Shown one piece after another: positions 43,465 to 51,624 of a DNA stretch of 64,000 nt. The stretch spans positions 186,001 to 250,000 of the forward strand of contig NZ_LMVL02000006.1 in assembly GCF_001541345.2 (NCBI RefSeq), read 5' to 3'. The translations under genes and the position numbers were made by a program. Within the stretch, counting starts at the first letter, position 1, and each line of letters begins with the position of its first letter. The notes under the pieces are model-generated. The model made no database searches and was not told the origin of the DNA. It saw only the letters and a program-made list of their open reading frames with translations. The stretch comes from Gillisella vitis. Lineage in GTDB: Bacteria; Pseudomonadota; Alphaproteobacteria; Rhizobiales; Rhizobiaceae.

Positions 43465-44676
43465 CTAGAGAGTGGTGGTCGAAACCGGGGATGACAGGTA
43501 GCTCTCCACCAATCGCACCCAGTAGTGAGCGGCGGGCAGAATGATCTCATCGTTGAAGTCATAGGACGCGCTGTGCAGCGGAGCGCCGTCGCCATTGCCG
43601 ACAAACAGATAGCTGCCGGGCCGCGCTTGCAGCAGAAAAGCAAAGTCTTCGCTTGCGGTGCGCGGTTTGAAATCGGCAATCACCTTCTCGTCACCGAAAG
43701 TTTGCAGGGCGACTTTCCGCGCAAAGGCGGTTTCGTCTGCGTGATTGAGAACACTTGGAAAGCCAAAGCGATACTCAACCTCGGCCTTTGCGCCGAAGCT
43801 TTCAGCCTGTGCTCTCGCCAGCGCCGGAATGCGCTCGCTCAGTTGCTGGCGCACAGCCTCATTAAACGTGCGCACTGTCAACTTCAGTTCCACGCTTTCT
43901 GGAATGACGTTGGAGGCCGAGCCGCCATGGATTGAGCCAACCGTAATCACCGCCATTTCGCGCGGATCGACATTGCGCGACACAATGCTTTGCAAGGCGG
44001 TGATCAGCGAGGCAGAGGCCAGCACCGGATCAACGCCCCGGTGCGGCTCTGCCCCATGGCCACCCTTGCCAACCACCTTGATATAGGCCTGATCCACCGA
44101 GGCCATGGCGGGTCCCGGCACAAAGCCAAATGAGCCAGCAGGCACATCCGGCCAATTGTGCAGGCCAAACACTGCGTCCACCGGAAAACGCTCGAACAAG
44201 CCCTCCGCCAGCAGCTTTTTAGCGCCCGCGCCGATTTCTTCGGCAGGCTGGAAAATCAGCCGAACTGTGCCATCAAATTCGCTGAATTCAGCCAGATAGC
44301 GGGCAGCAGCAAGAAGAATAGCCGTATGCCCATCATGCCCGCAGGCATGCATGATGGACTTGTTGCGGCTGGCATAATCAAGGCCTGTGGCCTCTGCGAT
44401 TGGCAGAGCATCCATATCGGCGCGAAGGCCGATGATGCGGCTACCTTCGCCCTTTTTTAAGGTGGCAACAATGCCGGTTCCGGCAATGCCATGCTCTATC
44501 TGATAGCCATAAGAGGCCAGATGCGACACCACCAGATTGCTGGTGCGCTTTTCCTGAAAGGCAAGTTCCGGGTTCTGGTGCAGATCTCGCCGAAAGGCGA
44601 TGATTTCATCAAGATAGGTACGGATTTTCCTTGCCACCCGGTCTTGCACCAGGGGACTGTCAACGGCGATGTTCAT
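43465..44676 (-). CDS. M20 HipO/SndA-type N-acyl-amino-acid deacetylase
   Basis: A 403-residue metal-dependent amidohydrolase of the hippurate hydrolase/N-acetyl-amino-acid deacetylase group. Metal and catalytic residues are seen in MHACGHDGHTA, IFQPAEEIGAG, FGLHNWPD and the C-terminal LHSASYDFND. Length and motifs match SndA (YtnL), which removes the acetyl group at the end of the S-alkylcysteine salvage route to free cysteine. It lies 15 bp before the GNAT gene, forming an acetylate/deacetylate pair around the oxygenases. Confidence 0.87.
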   Translation of the reverse strand: MNIAVDSPLVQDRVARKIRTYLDEIIAFRRDLHQNPELAFQEKRTSNLVVSHLASYGYQIEHGIAGTGIVATLKKGEGSRIIGLRADMDALPIAEATGLDYASRNKSIMHACGHDGHTAILLAAARYLAEFSEFDGTVRLIFQPAEEIGAGAKKLLAEGLFERFPVDAVFGLHNWPDVPAGSFGFVPGPAMASVDQAYIKVVGKGGHGAEPHRGVDPVLASASLITALQSIVSRNVDPREMAVITVGSIHGGSASNVIPESVELKLTVRTFNEAVRQQLSERIPALARAQAESFGAKAEVEYRFGFPSVLNHADETAFARKVALQTFGDEKVIADFKPRTASEDFAFLLQARPGSYLFVGNGDGAPLHSASYDFNDEIILPAAHYWVRLVESYLSSPVSTTTL

Positions 44677-44697
44677 GGTTGTTTTCAGCCGATGCGC

Positions 44698-46044
44698 TTA
44701 GGCGCTGGCTGCCCTTGTTGTCTGGTCATCAGTTTTGGCCGTATAGCGGCTCTCGCGGAATGGAAGACCGAGGTGATCCCGCAGGGTGTCGCCCTGCACG
44801 GTACGATCATAATACCCGCGCGCTTCAAGCACTGGCAGAACATACGTCACGAAATCATCAAGCCCCCCGGTGACCACCGGAAAGCCAAAAATGAATCCGT
44901 CGGCGGCACCGCCATCCACCCAGCGAATGATCTCGTCAGCAATACGATCCGGCGTGCCGACAAAATTGCTGCGCGGCGTTGCGGCTTCCAGCGCCACTTC
45001 ACGCAAGGTTTGCCCCTTTTCCTTGGCGTTCTTCTTGATCTTGTCGGTGGTTGAGCGGAAACTGTTCTTGCCGATATCGCCCAGTTCGGGGAATGGCGCA
45101 TCCAGCGGATACTGACGGAAATCATGGTGATCGAAGAAGCGGCCCAGAAACAGCAGGGCTTCTTCAATCGTCACCAGTTCCTTGATGGCCCGATATTTTT
45201 CATCCGCCTCTTCCTGTGTCGCACCAACAACGGGTCCAATACCAGGGAAAATCAGCACGTCATTGGCGCTGCGGCCCTGCACTACTGCGCTTTGCTTAAC
45301 CTGCTTTGCAAAGGCCTGACCCTCTTCAAAACTCGCACTGTTGGTAAATACCGCATCGGCATGTTTGCCTGCCAGATGAATGCCAGAGTCAGACGAGCCA
45401 GCCTGAAACACAACAGGCTGCCCCTGTTTGGAACGGCCAATATTGAGCGGACCTTCCACCCGGAAGAAACGGCCTTTGTGATCCAGTCGATGCAGTTTTT
45501 CGCGATCAAAAAATGTGCCCGTGTCGCGGTTGCGCACAAAGGCGTCATCATCCCAGCTGTCCCACAGGCCCTTGACCACATCCAGATATTCCTCGGCAAT
45601 CTGGTAGCGCAGGGAATGTTCGGGATGTTCGCGGCTATAATTGCGGCCGGACCCTTCCAGCGGTGTTGTCACGGCATTCCATCCTGCGCGGCCACCGCTG
45701 ATCAGATCAATCGAGGCAAATTGCCGGGCAACGGTGAAGGGGTCGGAATAGGAGGTGGAAATGGTGCCGACCAAGCCGATTTTCGAGGTGGATGCCGCCA
45801 GAGCTGAGAGAATAGCAATTGGCTCAAAGCGGTTGAGAAAATGCGGAATGGAATGCTCGTTGATATAAAGCCCATCGGCCACGAAGGCAAAAGCGATACC
45901 GGCGTCTTCCGCTTTGCGGGCTGTTTCCACATAGAAGGGAAAGTTCACGCTGGCATCAGCGGGAACGCTTGGGTGTTTCCACGCATTCATATGGCCGCCG
46001 GGGCCGTGCAACATAATGCCGAAATTGATGGATTTCTTGGTCAT
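44698..46044 (-). CDS. NtaA-type FMNH2 monooxygenase, CmoJ-like
   Basis: A 448-residue LLM monooxygenase: INFGIMLHGPGGHMNAWKHP at the N-terminus, GLVGTISTSYSDPFTVARQF, SIDLISGGRAGWNAVTTPLEG and GQPVVFQAGSSDSGIHLAGKHA are typical of the NtaA/SnaA branch. Length and position match CmoJ (YtnJ) of the Bacillus ytm operon, which attacks an N-acetyl-S-substituted cysteine. It lies 21 bp after the MsnO8-type gene in one transcription unit and needs reduced FMN from outside the window. Confidence 0.87.
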   Translation of the reverse strand: MTKKSINFGIMLHGPGGHMNAWKHPSVPADASVNFPFYVETARKAEDAGIAFAFVADGLYINEHSIPHFLNRFEPIAILSALAASTSKIGLVGTISTSYSDPFTVARQFASIDLISGGRAGWNAVTTPLEGSGRNYSREHPEHSLRYQIAEEYLDVVKGLWDSWDDDAFVRNRDTGTFFDREKLHRLDHKGRFFRVEGPLNIGRSKQGQPVVFQAGSSDSGIHLAGKHADAVFTNSASFEEGQAFAKQVKQSAVVQGRSANDVLIFPGIGPVVGATQEEADEKYRAIKELVTIEEALLFLGRFFDHHDFRQYPLDAPFPELGDIGKNSFRSTTDKIKKNAKEKGQTLREVALEAATPRSNFVGTPDRIADEIIRWVDGGAADGFIFGFPVVTGGLDDFVTYVLPVLEARGYYDRTVQGDTLRDHLGLPFRESRYTAKTDDQTTRAASA

Positions 46045-46064
46045 GGGAACATCTTTCTCTAAAA

Positions 46065-47060
46065 TCAGGCTGCGAGGGATAGGCGGGAGGCGGCAATCAG
46101 CTCAATGGCGTTGAGCCGAAGCGCTGCCTGCGGCACCGGGATGTCGATGATAAATTCGCTAACCCCAAGGTCGGCATGGAGTGTGTCGAGTTCCTTGCGC
46201 ACCTGCTCTCCCGTGCCTGCCAGCACATGCGGGGTCTTTTCCTCAATTCGGTAATCGGCCACACCAGACTGGCGGGCGAATTCAGTGGCCTGTTCCGGGT
46301 TCCCAACATTGACGCTAACGCCATTGGAGAGGATGACCTTGAAAATCTTGATATCCGCCACCCGGCTTTTGGCGAGGTCTTCCTGCTCTGCCGCAAAAGC
46401 AGCCAAAGCGAGGATCGGGGTCTTGCCGCCTGTCTCGCGACGGTAAACATCAAAGGTCTCTTGAAGATTTTGCTGATCGCCATTGAGGTGGCCTGCAAAA
46501 ACCAGCGTCCAGCCCTTTGCGGCGGCAAGCTTGGCGCTGGCAGCGCTAGCCCCCAGCAAAAAGCGCTCTGCCGGAATGGTTGGCACCGGCGTTGCCAGCA
46601 ATTCATTGGCCGCAGCGGCGTCGGTGAGCAGGTAACGGTTCAGGTCTTCGATTTGCTTTTCAAAGTCCCGCGGCGGCGCATCAGCCTGCCCGGTGCGCAG
46701 GGCGCGGGTGGCGTGGGGAAAGCCGCCGGGGGCCTTGCCCACACCCAAATCAACCCGCCCTGGAGCCAGAGACGCCAGCAAATTGAATGTTTCCGCCACC
46801 TTATAGGGGCTGTAATGCTGGAGCATGACGCCGCCAGAGCCAATTCTGATATGTGAGGTTTTTGCCAGAAGATAGGCAATCAGCGTTTCCGGTGCGGAGC
46901 TGGCCAGTGCGGGAATATTATGGTGCTCCGCCAGCCAGAAGCGCTTATAGCCAAGCGCTTCGGCGCGGGTGGCAAGTGCAACGGTTGTTTTCAGCGCGTC
47001 GGTGGCAATGGCGTCTGGCTCTACCGGGCTTTTATCAAGAACGCTGAGGGAGTAGGTCAT
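46065..47060 (-). CDS. MsnO8-type LLM monooxygenase, CmoO-like
   Basis: A 331-residue LLM protein with the MsnO8-type start MTYSLSVLDKSPVEPDA, FWLAEHHNIPALASSAPE, IRIGSGGVMLQHYSPYKVAE and GRVDLGVGKAPGG. It is the first gene of the minus-strand series 47060 to 37722 and matches CmoO (YtmO) of the Bacillus S-alkylcysteine salvage operon in family and length. A candidate operator lies 33-49 bases upstream of its ATG. Confidence 0.87.
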   Translation of the reverse strand: MTYSLSVLDKSPVEPDAIATDALKTTVALATRAEALGYKRFWLAEHHNIPALASSAPETLIAYLLAKTSHIRIGSGGVMLQHYSPYKVAETFNLLASLAPGRVDLGVGKAPGGFPHATRALRTGQADAPPRDFEKQIEDLNRYLLTDAAAANELLATPVPTIPAERFLLGASAASAKLAAAKGWTLVFAGHLNGDQQNLQETFDVYRRETGGKTPILALAAFAAEQEDLAKSRVADIKIFKVILSNGVSVNVGNPEQATEFARQSGVADYRIEEKTPHVLAGTGEQVRKELDTLHADLGVSEFIIDIPVPQAALRLNAIELIAASRLSLAA

Positions 47061-47092
47061 GGGAAGTCTTCCGCTCCAATTATTTATTAAAC

Positions 47093-47109
47093 TCTATAAA
47101 ATCGATAGA
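47093..47109. promoter_or_regulatory. candidate operator, copy 1
   Basis: TCTATAAAATCGATAGA is a dyad TCTAT-N7-ATAGA that fits the LysR-type T-N11-A rule. It lies just upstream of the CmoO-like gene (minus). Two close relatives occur at 47339 and 53397. Confidence 0.55.
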
Positions 47110-47338
47110 ATTAATATTTTAGAAGAAATGATTTTCCATTTTTGCTCTCAAAGAGGGAAAAATGCAGTGGGGAATATTCAGCCTAAAGGCGAGGCGCTGT
47201 CGCAATGAGCGGATGCTTTTGATGGGGAGTGGTTAACCCTCAGAAGAGGCCTTCGCTGGATAGCTTATGTTGCTTGCGACAGTTGGAGCGTATTTTTCAC
47301 GGTGCTTGTGGGTGAGAGAAAAAACTACCTCCATATAA

Positions 47339-47355
47339 ACTATAAAAAACATAGA
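47339..47355. promoter_or_regulatory. candidate operator, copy 2
   Basis: ACTATAAAAAACATAGA, the same dyad pattern as copy 1, lies 67 bases before the start of the truncated monooxygenase gene on the plus strand. Eleven or more of 17 positions agree with copy 1. Confidence 0.5.
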
Positions 47356-47421
47356 TTAACTTCAATAACCGTCAATGTCTGCGATGCTGCCTCGGCATGT
47401 TTGCAGCAAAGGACGGCGCCG

Positions 47422-47760
47422 ATGACCAGGACAATTCACTTCAACGCCTTCGATATGAATTGCGTCGGACACCAATCGCCTGGATTGTGGGCGCATCCGG
47501 ATGACCGATCCTATACATACAAAGATCTGGATTATTGGCAGAATTTGGCGCGCACTCTGGAGCGCGGGATTTTTGATGGCATCTTCATTGCTGACGTGAT
47601 CGGCTATTACGATGTCTATAAAGGCTCCAATTTCCACGCGATCCAGCAGGCGGCGCAAATTCCGGTCAACGATCCGTTGCAACTGGCGGCTCCCATCGCT
47701 TTGGCCACTGAGCATCTGGGTATTGGCATCACTGCATCAACCTCGTTTGAGCATCCCTAT
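47422..47760 (+). pseudogene. NtaA/DmoA-type monooxygenase, 3' truncated
   Basis: The first 113 codons of an LLM monooxygenase closely related to the one at 26784: FNAFDMNCVGHQSPGLWAHPD, LARTLERGIFDGIFIADVIG and LGIGITASTSFEHPY. Normal continuation would be the ARKxSTLDHL segment, but the sequence switches at about 47760 to the 3' part of an aldo/keto reductase in another frame. The remaining frame to 47913 is noise. AAGGACG precedes ATG 47422. About three quarters of the enzyme, including the flavin site, is missing. Confidence 0.85.
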
Positions 47761-48148
47761 CATTGCGTTTACGCCACTGGCGCAAGGCTTGCTGACCAAC
47801 AAATACCTGAACGGCATTCCAGAAGATGCCCGCGTCAACCGCCCCGGCAGCGATTTCCTGCGGCCAGAGCATTTGAAGGAAGAAAACATTGTTCGCGCCC
47901 GCGCCCTGAATGAGATTGCCGCTCGCCGTGGTCAATCGCTGGCGCAGTTGGCGATTGCATGGGTTTTGCGCGATCCTCGCGTGACATCGGCCCTGATTGG
48001 AGCCAGTTCTGCCCGGCAGATTCAGGAAAATGTCGATGCGCTCAACAATCTTACCTTCACAGCCGAAGAGCTGGCGGAGATTGATCGCTATGCGGTCGAA
48101 GGTGGCATCAACCTTTGGGAAAAGCCTTCACACGATCAAGTGGTGTAA
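47761..48148 (+). pseudogene. aldo/keto reductase, 5' truncated
   Basis: About 128 C-terminal residues of an aldo/keto reductase close to the YghZ-type (L-glyceraldehyde 3-phosphate reductase) group: IAFTPLAQGLLTNKYLNG, ARVNRPGSDFLRPEHL, SLAQLAIAWVLRDPRVTSAL and GGINLWEKPS. The active-site half (Asp, Tyr, Lys, His) is absent. It is joined out of frame to a monooxygenase fragment at about 47760. Its own terminator follows at 48157. Confidence 0.85.
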
Positions 48149-48156
48149 AGACAAAC

Positions 48157-48194
48157 AAAAACGGCCTGAACACTTCTGTTCAGGCCGTTTTTTC
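48157..48194. terminator. bidirectional Rho-independent terminator
   Basis: ACGGCCTGAACA and TGTTCAGGCCGT form a 12-bp stem with a CTTC loop, with A-rich DNA before it and TTTTTC after it. It can serve both the aldo/keto reductase fragment (plus) and the LVIVD gene (minus). Confidence 0.88.
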
Positions 48195-48213
48195 ATTTCA
48201 GGCGGCAAGAAAC

Positions 48214-49467
48214 TCAGCCGCCGTATTCAATAATCTCCAGCCCCGCATTGTAATCGGTGGCGTAGATCAAGCCACTGGCATCCACAAACACATCCGCTGA
48301 TTGGATGACTTTCGGACGACCGGGTCTACGGTCGGTCATCGAGGTTGGGGCGGCAGGCACCAGAGCACCGGTTTCGACCGGATGGTACGGATCGGAAATA
48401 TCAAAAGCGCGAATGCCGGCATTTTGCCAGGTGGCGAAAATCAACGTGTCTGACACAAACGAGCCCGGTCGGTTTTCATGCAGGTTATGGGGGCCGAAAT
48501 GGCCGCCTTTCTGGGTGTAATCGATCTCGTCAGGAATCGGGAAGGTGGAAATGCTGACCGGATTTTCCGGCACGCGGATATCAAACACCCAAGTATGCTT
48601 GCGGCCATCTTCCTCATTGTCCAGCACCGCCTCATCGGCCACAACCAGCAGATCACGCCCCGGCAGAGGAAGCGGAGAGTGCGTGCCGCCGCCATAGGGG
48701 GGTGACCAATTGTGATGCTTGATCAGTTTTGGCGCAGCATGGTCCTTGATGTCGAGAAGTGTCAGCCCACCATCGCGCCAGCAGGCATAGGCGGTGTCGC
48801 CATGCACCAGTGCATGGTGAAGGGCATAGCGCTTGCCATCGGCCCAAGTGCGGTTCTCGCCTGCTGCCGTGTTCATGCCCGGCAGCCACCAGCGGCCAAT
48901 CAGCTCCGGCTTGGTGGGATCGGCCATGTCGATGGTCACGAAAATATAATCGGAAAAACCATCGAGCAGGGCCGATGCATAGGCATACCGCCCGCCAACA
49001 TACCAGAGCCGATGAAAACCCACGCCATCCACATCCAATTGCCCGATCTTGCGTGGGGCGGCGGGCGCAGAAATGTCATAGACGGTCATGCCCGCCGTCC
49101 ATGCCCGTTCGCGTTTGCTGGCGGCGACTGTCTCGCCGACGGATTGGGTGTAATAGGCCTTTTCATCGGTGAAACTCTCTACATCGGCAAACAGATCAAG
49201 CGCATTGATCACCAACAGCAGATCGCCGTGGGTTTGCAGATGGATGTTCCATGTGTTGGCGGGGGCCTGCACGTAGTTGACGGTTTTCGGATGTTTCGGA
49301 TCCCGCACATCGATAATGGAGAAGCCCTGCGACCACGGATGCGCCACATAGGCATAGCCGTGATGCACCATCAATTGCAGTCCATCACCACGTCCGCCAA
49401 TATCGCTATGGCCGATCAGTTTCATATTGCGGGCAAAGTCTGGCTTTGGCAGGTCTATGGTGGTCAT
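48214..49467 (-). CDS. LVIVD-repeat beta-propeller-like protein
   Basis: A 417-residue protein with repeated units such as HPWSQGFSIIDVRDPKHPKTV, GMTVYDISAPAAPRKIGQLDV and AGIRAFDISDPYHPVETG, the LVIVD-type repeat expected to build a beta-propeller. No signal peptide is visible with the chosen start (ATG 49467; upstream frame to 49542 has no homology), so it may be cytoplasmic. Its biochemical role is not established. It sits between a broken oxygenase locus and a ribose-type ABC importer, on the same strand as the latter (34 bp gap), which suggests it processes or senses the imported compound. Confidence 0.75.
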   Translation of the reverse strand: MTTIDLPKPDFARNMKLIGHSDIGGRGDGLQLMVHHGYAYVAHPWSQGFSIIDVRDPKHPKTVNYVQAPANTWNIHLQTHGDLLLVINALDLFADVESFTDEKAYYTQSVGETVAASKRERAWTAGMTVYDISAPAAPRKIGQLDVDGVGFHRLWYVGGRYAYASALLDGFSDYIFVTIDMADPTKPELIGRWWLPGMNTAAGENRTWADGKRYALHHALVHGDTAYACWRDGGLTLLDIKDHAAPKLIKHHNWSPPYGGGTHSPLPLPGRDLLVVADEAVLDNEEDGRKHTWVFDIRVPENPVSISTFPIPDEIDYTQKGGHFGPHNLHENRPGSFVSDTLIFATWQNAGIRAFDISDPYHPVETGALVPAAPTSMTDRRPGRPKVIQSADVFVDASGLIYATDYNAGLEIIEYGG

Positions 49468-49501
49468 TGGGCTTCTCTCACTTTCAATCGACTTGCGGCG
49501 C

Positions 49502-50545
49502 TTACTTGACGGTTGATGGAATCCACGCAGCCGTGGCAGCATCGCTCTTCAAGAAGGCCGGGAATTTCTGCTGCAATTCCTCAATCGAGCCGATCTTGTT
49601 GTTGACCAGATCATCGCGGGTGATCAGCGTGGGCTTGAGCAACACCGAATAACCGGGGTTTTGCCCAGCAACCGCAAGCGAAACCGCCCGCACCGAAACC
49701 TCGCCAACCACGGCAGCATTGGTGGCAGCGGTTGCCACCCAAGCGCTGTCCGGCTCAATCATCAACTGAATATCGGCAGTGGAAATATCGACGCCATAGA
49801 TTTTCACTTTGCTGGACAGGCCAAGCTCATCAATTGCCAATTTCGCGCCCTTGGCAAATTCATCCCATGGGGTGAAAATCACCGAAATATCGGGGTTTGC
49901 GCGGAGCACGGCCTTGGTCTGGTCGGCGACGGTGGCCGGAACCGTGTCATTGACCACGCCCCAGACAGCCTTTTCCTTCAGATTGTGCTTGGCAACATAG
50001 TCCTTCCACACGGCATAGCGGCGATCCAGCGGGGCAAAACCGGCCACATAAATCGCACCACCGTTAAAGCCATCGCCCTTATCCTTAACGGCCTGATCCA
50101 GCACCAGCTTGGCCATATCGGCATCGCTCTGCTCGATTTGCGGGATGTTGGGATTGTCGAGGTTCACATCATAGGCGACCACCTTGATACCCGCATCCAG
50201 CGCCTTTTGCGCCACATCCTGCAACACTTCCGGGCGGCCATTGTTGATGATGATACCATCGACCTTCAGATTGATGGCCTGCTCGATCAAAGCGCGTTCT
50301 GCATCATTGTCATTGCGGGCCTGCGATACGGTGAGGTTGATGCCCAGTGCATCGGCCTGCCGCTTGACGCCTGCTTCAAAGGCTTGCAGCCAATCACCAC
50401 CGCCGAGATAGCTGACAACGGCGATGTTCACGGTTTTCTTGTCAAACGGGGCGGGCGCGCCGTCAAGGCCAGCGGCAGAGGCATGGGTGGCAAAAATCGA
50501 TCCGGCCAGAAGAACTGCGCCAAGGGTACGAAGAGTCTTGATCAT
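49502..50545 (-). CDS. RbsB-type periplasmic binding protein (1)
   Basis: A 347-residue binding protein of the ribose/xylose (Peripla_BP_4) type with a signal peptide (LRTLGAVLLAGSIFATHASA). Characteristic strands: VNIAVVSYLGGGDWLQAFEAGV, INLKVDGIIINNGRPEVLQ, KVVAYDVNLDNPNIPQIEQSD and the hinge VKIYGVDISTADIQLM. ATG 50545 starts the signal; an ATG 15 bases upstream is possible. It is last in the minus-strand ABC operon and has a paralogue at 53476-54522. The ligand may not be a plain sugar. Confidence 0.85.
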   Translation of the reverse strand: MIKTLRTLGAVLLAGSIFATHASAAGLDGAPAPFDKKTVNIAVVSYLGGGDWLQAFEAGVKRQADALGINLTVSQARNDNDAERALIEQAINLKVDGIIINNGRPEVLQDVAQKALDAGIKVVAYDVNLDNPNIPQIEQSDADMAKLVLDQAVKDKGDGFNGGAIYVAGFAPLDRRYAVWKDYVAKHNLKEKAVWGVVNDTVPATVADQTKAVLRANPDISVIFTPWDEFAKGAKLAIDELGLSSKVKIYGVDISTADIQLMIEPDSAWVATAATNAAVVGEVSVRAVSLAVAGQNPGYSVLLKPTLITRDDLVNNKIGSIEELQQKFPAFLKSDAATAAWIPSTVK

Positions 50546-50577
50546 GTTGGTTCCATTCAAGAGATGTGTTTGGATGT

Positions 50578-51624
50578 TCAGGTGCGGGTGCGGCTGACGC
50601 CATAGGTGAGGGCAAGAGCGCCAACCAGCACAAAGCCCTTGACGAAATCCTGGGTGTAATAGGGGGCGTTGAGCATAGTCAGACCATTGAGCAAAATGCC
50701 GACAAAGACAGCTCCAATGATGGTGCCCAGTACATTGGGACGCCGAAGACCCAGAACGGCAAAGCCGATCAGTGATGCAGCAACCGAGTCCATAAGAAGT
50801 GACGCGCCGGAAGAGACATCGCCGCGCCCGACGCGCGCTGCGACAATAATGCCGCCAAATGCCGCCAACGTGCCGGACAGCACATAGGCAAAGGACTTGA
50901 TTTTTGCCGTATTGGCCCCCGCCAGACGGGTTGCCACTTCATTGCCGCCGGTGGCAAACAGCAAGCGGCCAAGACGGGTGCGCTCTGTCAGAACAAATAG
51001 CGTCACAGCCACGATGGCCAGCAGAATGACCGGGAAGGGGATGAGGTCAAACAGGCTGGAGCGACCGATTGTTAGAAACAGAGGATCATATTTTCCGGTT
51101 GCCGTTGTTCCATTGGGCAGAATGAGGCCGACCGAAATGGAGCGTCCAGCTGTTGGGATCAATTGCAGACCAGAGAGCAGAAACATCATCGCCAGCGTGG
51201 CCAGAAGATCCGGCACTTTGAGCTTGACGATCAGAAAAGCATTGGCAAAGCCGATCAACGCGCCAAATGCGAGCACCAGCGGCACGGTTTGATAGGCGTT
51301 CAGGCCCAGCACAATCATCGCATAGCTGGATGCCATGACGCTGGAGGCGGCAACCGCGCCCACCGAGAGATCAAAACCGCCAATTGCCAGCGTCACCGTA
51401 ACCCCGGCTCCAATGATCGCCACCACAGCAACCGCTTGCAAAATGCTCATCAGGTTGTTGATGTTGATAAAGGCGGGCTGGGCAAGGCTGAAGATAACAA
51501 CCAACCCCGCCAGCAGAATGAAGACAGCACCGCGCCGGATGGTTTCACGCACAAGGCTTGCCACGCTTAGGCGATCATGCGTTTGCTTCAGCGTATCTTT
51601 GGGAATGTCATTCACCGTCGTCAT
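50578..51624 (-). CDS. RbsC-type ABC permease
   Basis: A 348-residue inner-membrane permease of the RbsC/BPD_transp_2 family with about 8-10 helices (for example GAVFILLAGLVVIFSLAQPAF and AVAVVAIIGAGVTVTLAIGGFDLSVG) and the family motif NGLTMLNAPYYTQDFVKG near the C-terminus. Its start overlaps the stop of the ATPase gene by one base. It works with the products of 51624 and 49502 or 53476. Confidence 0.9.
   Translation of the reverse strand: MTTVNDIPKDTLKQTHDRLSVASLVRETIRRGAVFILLAGLVVIFSLAQPAFININNLMSILQAVAVVAIIGAGVTVTLAIGGFDLSVGAVAASSVMASSYAMIVLGLNAYQTVPLVLAFGALIGFANAFLIVKLKVPDLLATLAMMFLLSGLQLIPTAGRSISVGLILPNGTTATGKYDPLFLTIGRSSLFDLIPFPVILLAIVAVTLFVLTERTRLGRLLFATGGNEVATRLAGANTAKIKSFAYVLSGTLAAFGGIIVAARVGRGDVSSGASLLMDSVAASLIGFAVLGLRRPNVLGTIIGAVFVGILLNGLTMLNAPYYTQDFVKGFVLVGALALTYGVSRTRT

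Larger units (their letters stand above)
47061..47421. other. divergent intergenic region with two candidate operators
   Basis: About 360 bases between divergent genes. It contains two copies of the near-palindrome WCTAT-N7-RTAGA, one close to each gene start (47093 and 47339), inside AT-rich promoter-like DNA. No other gene is seen. Confidence 0.55.
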
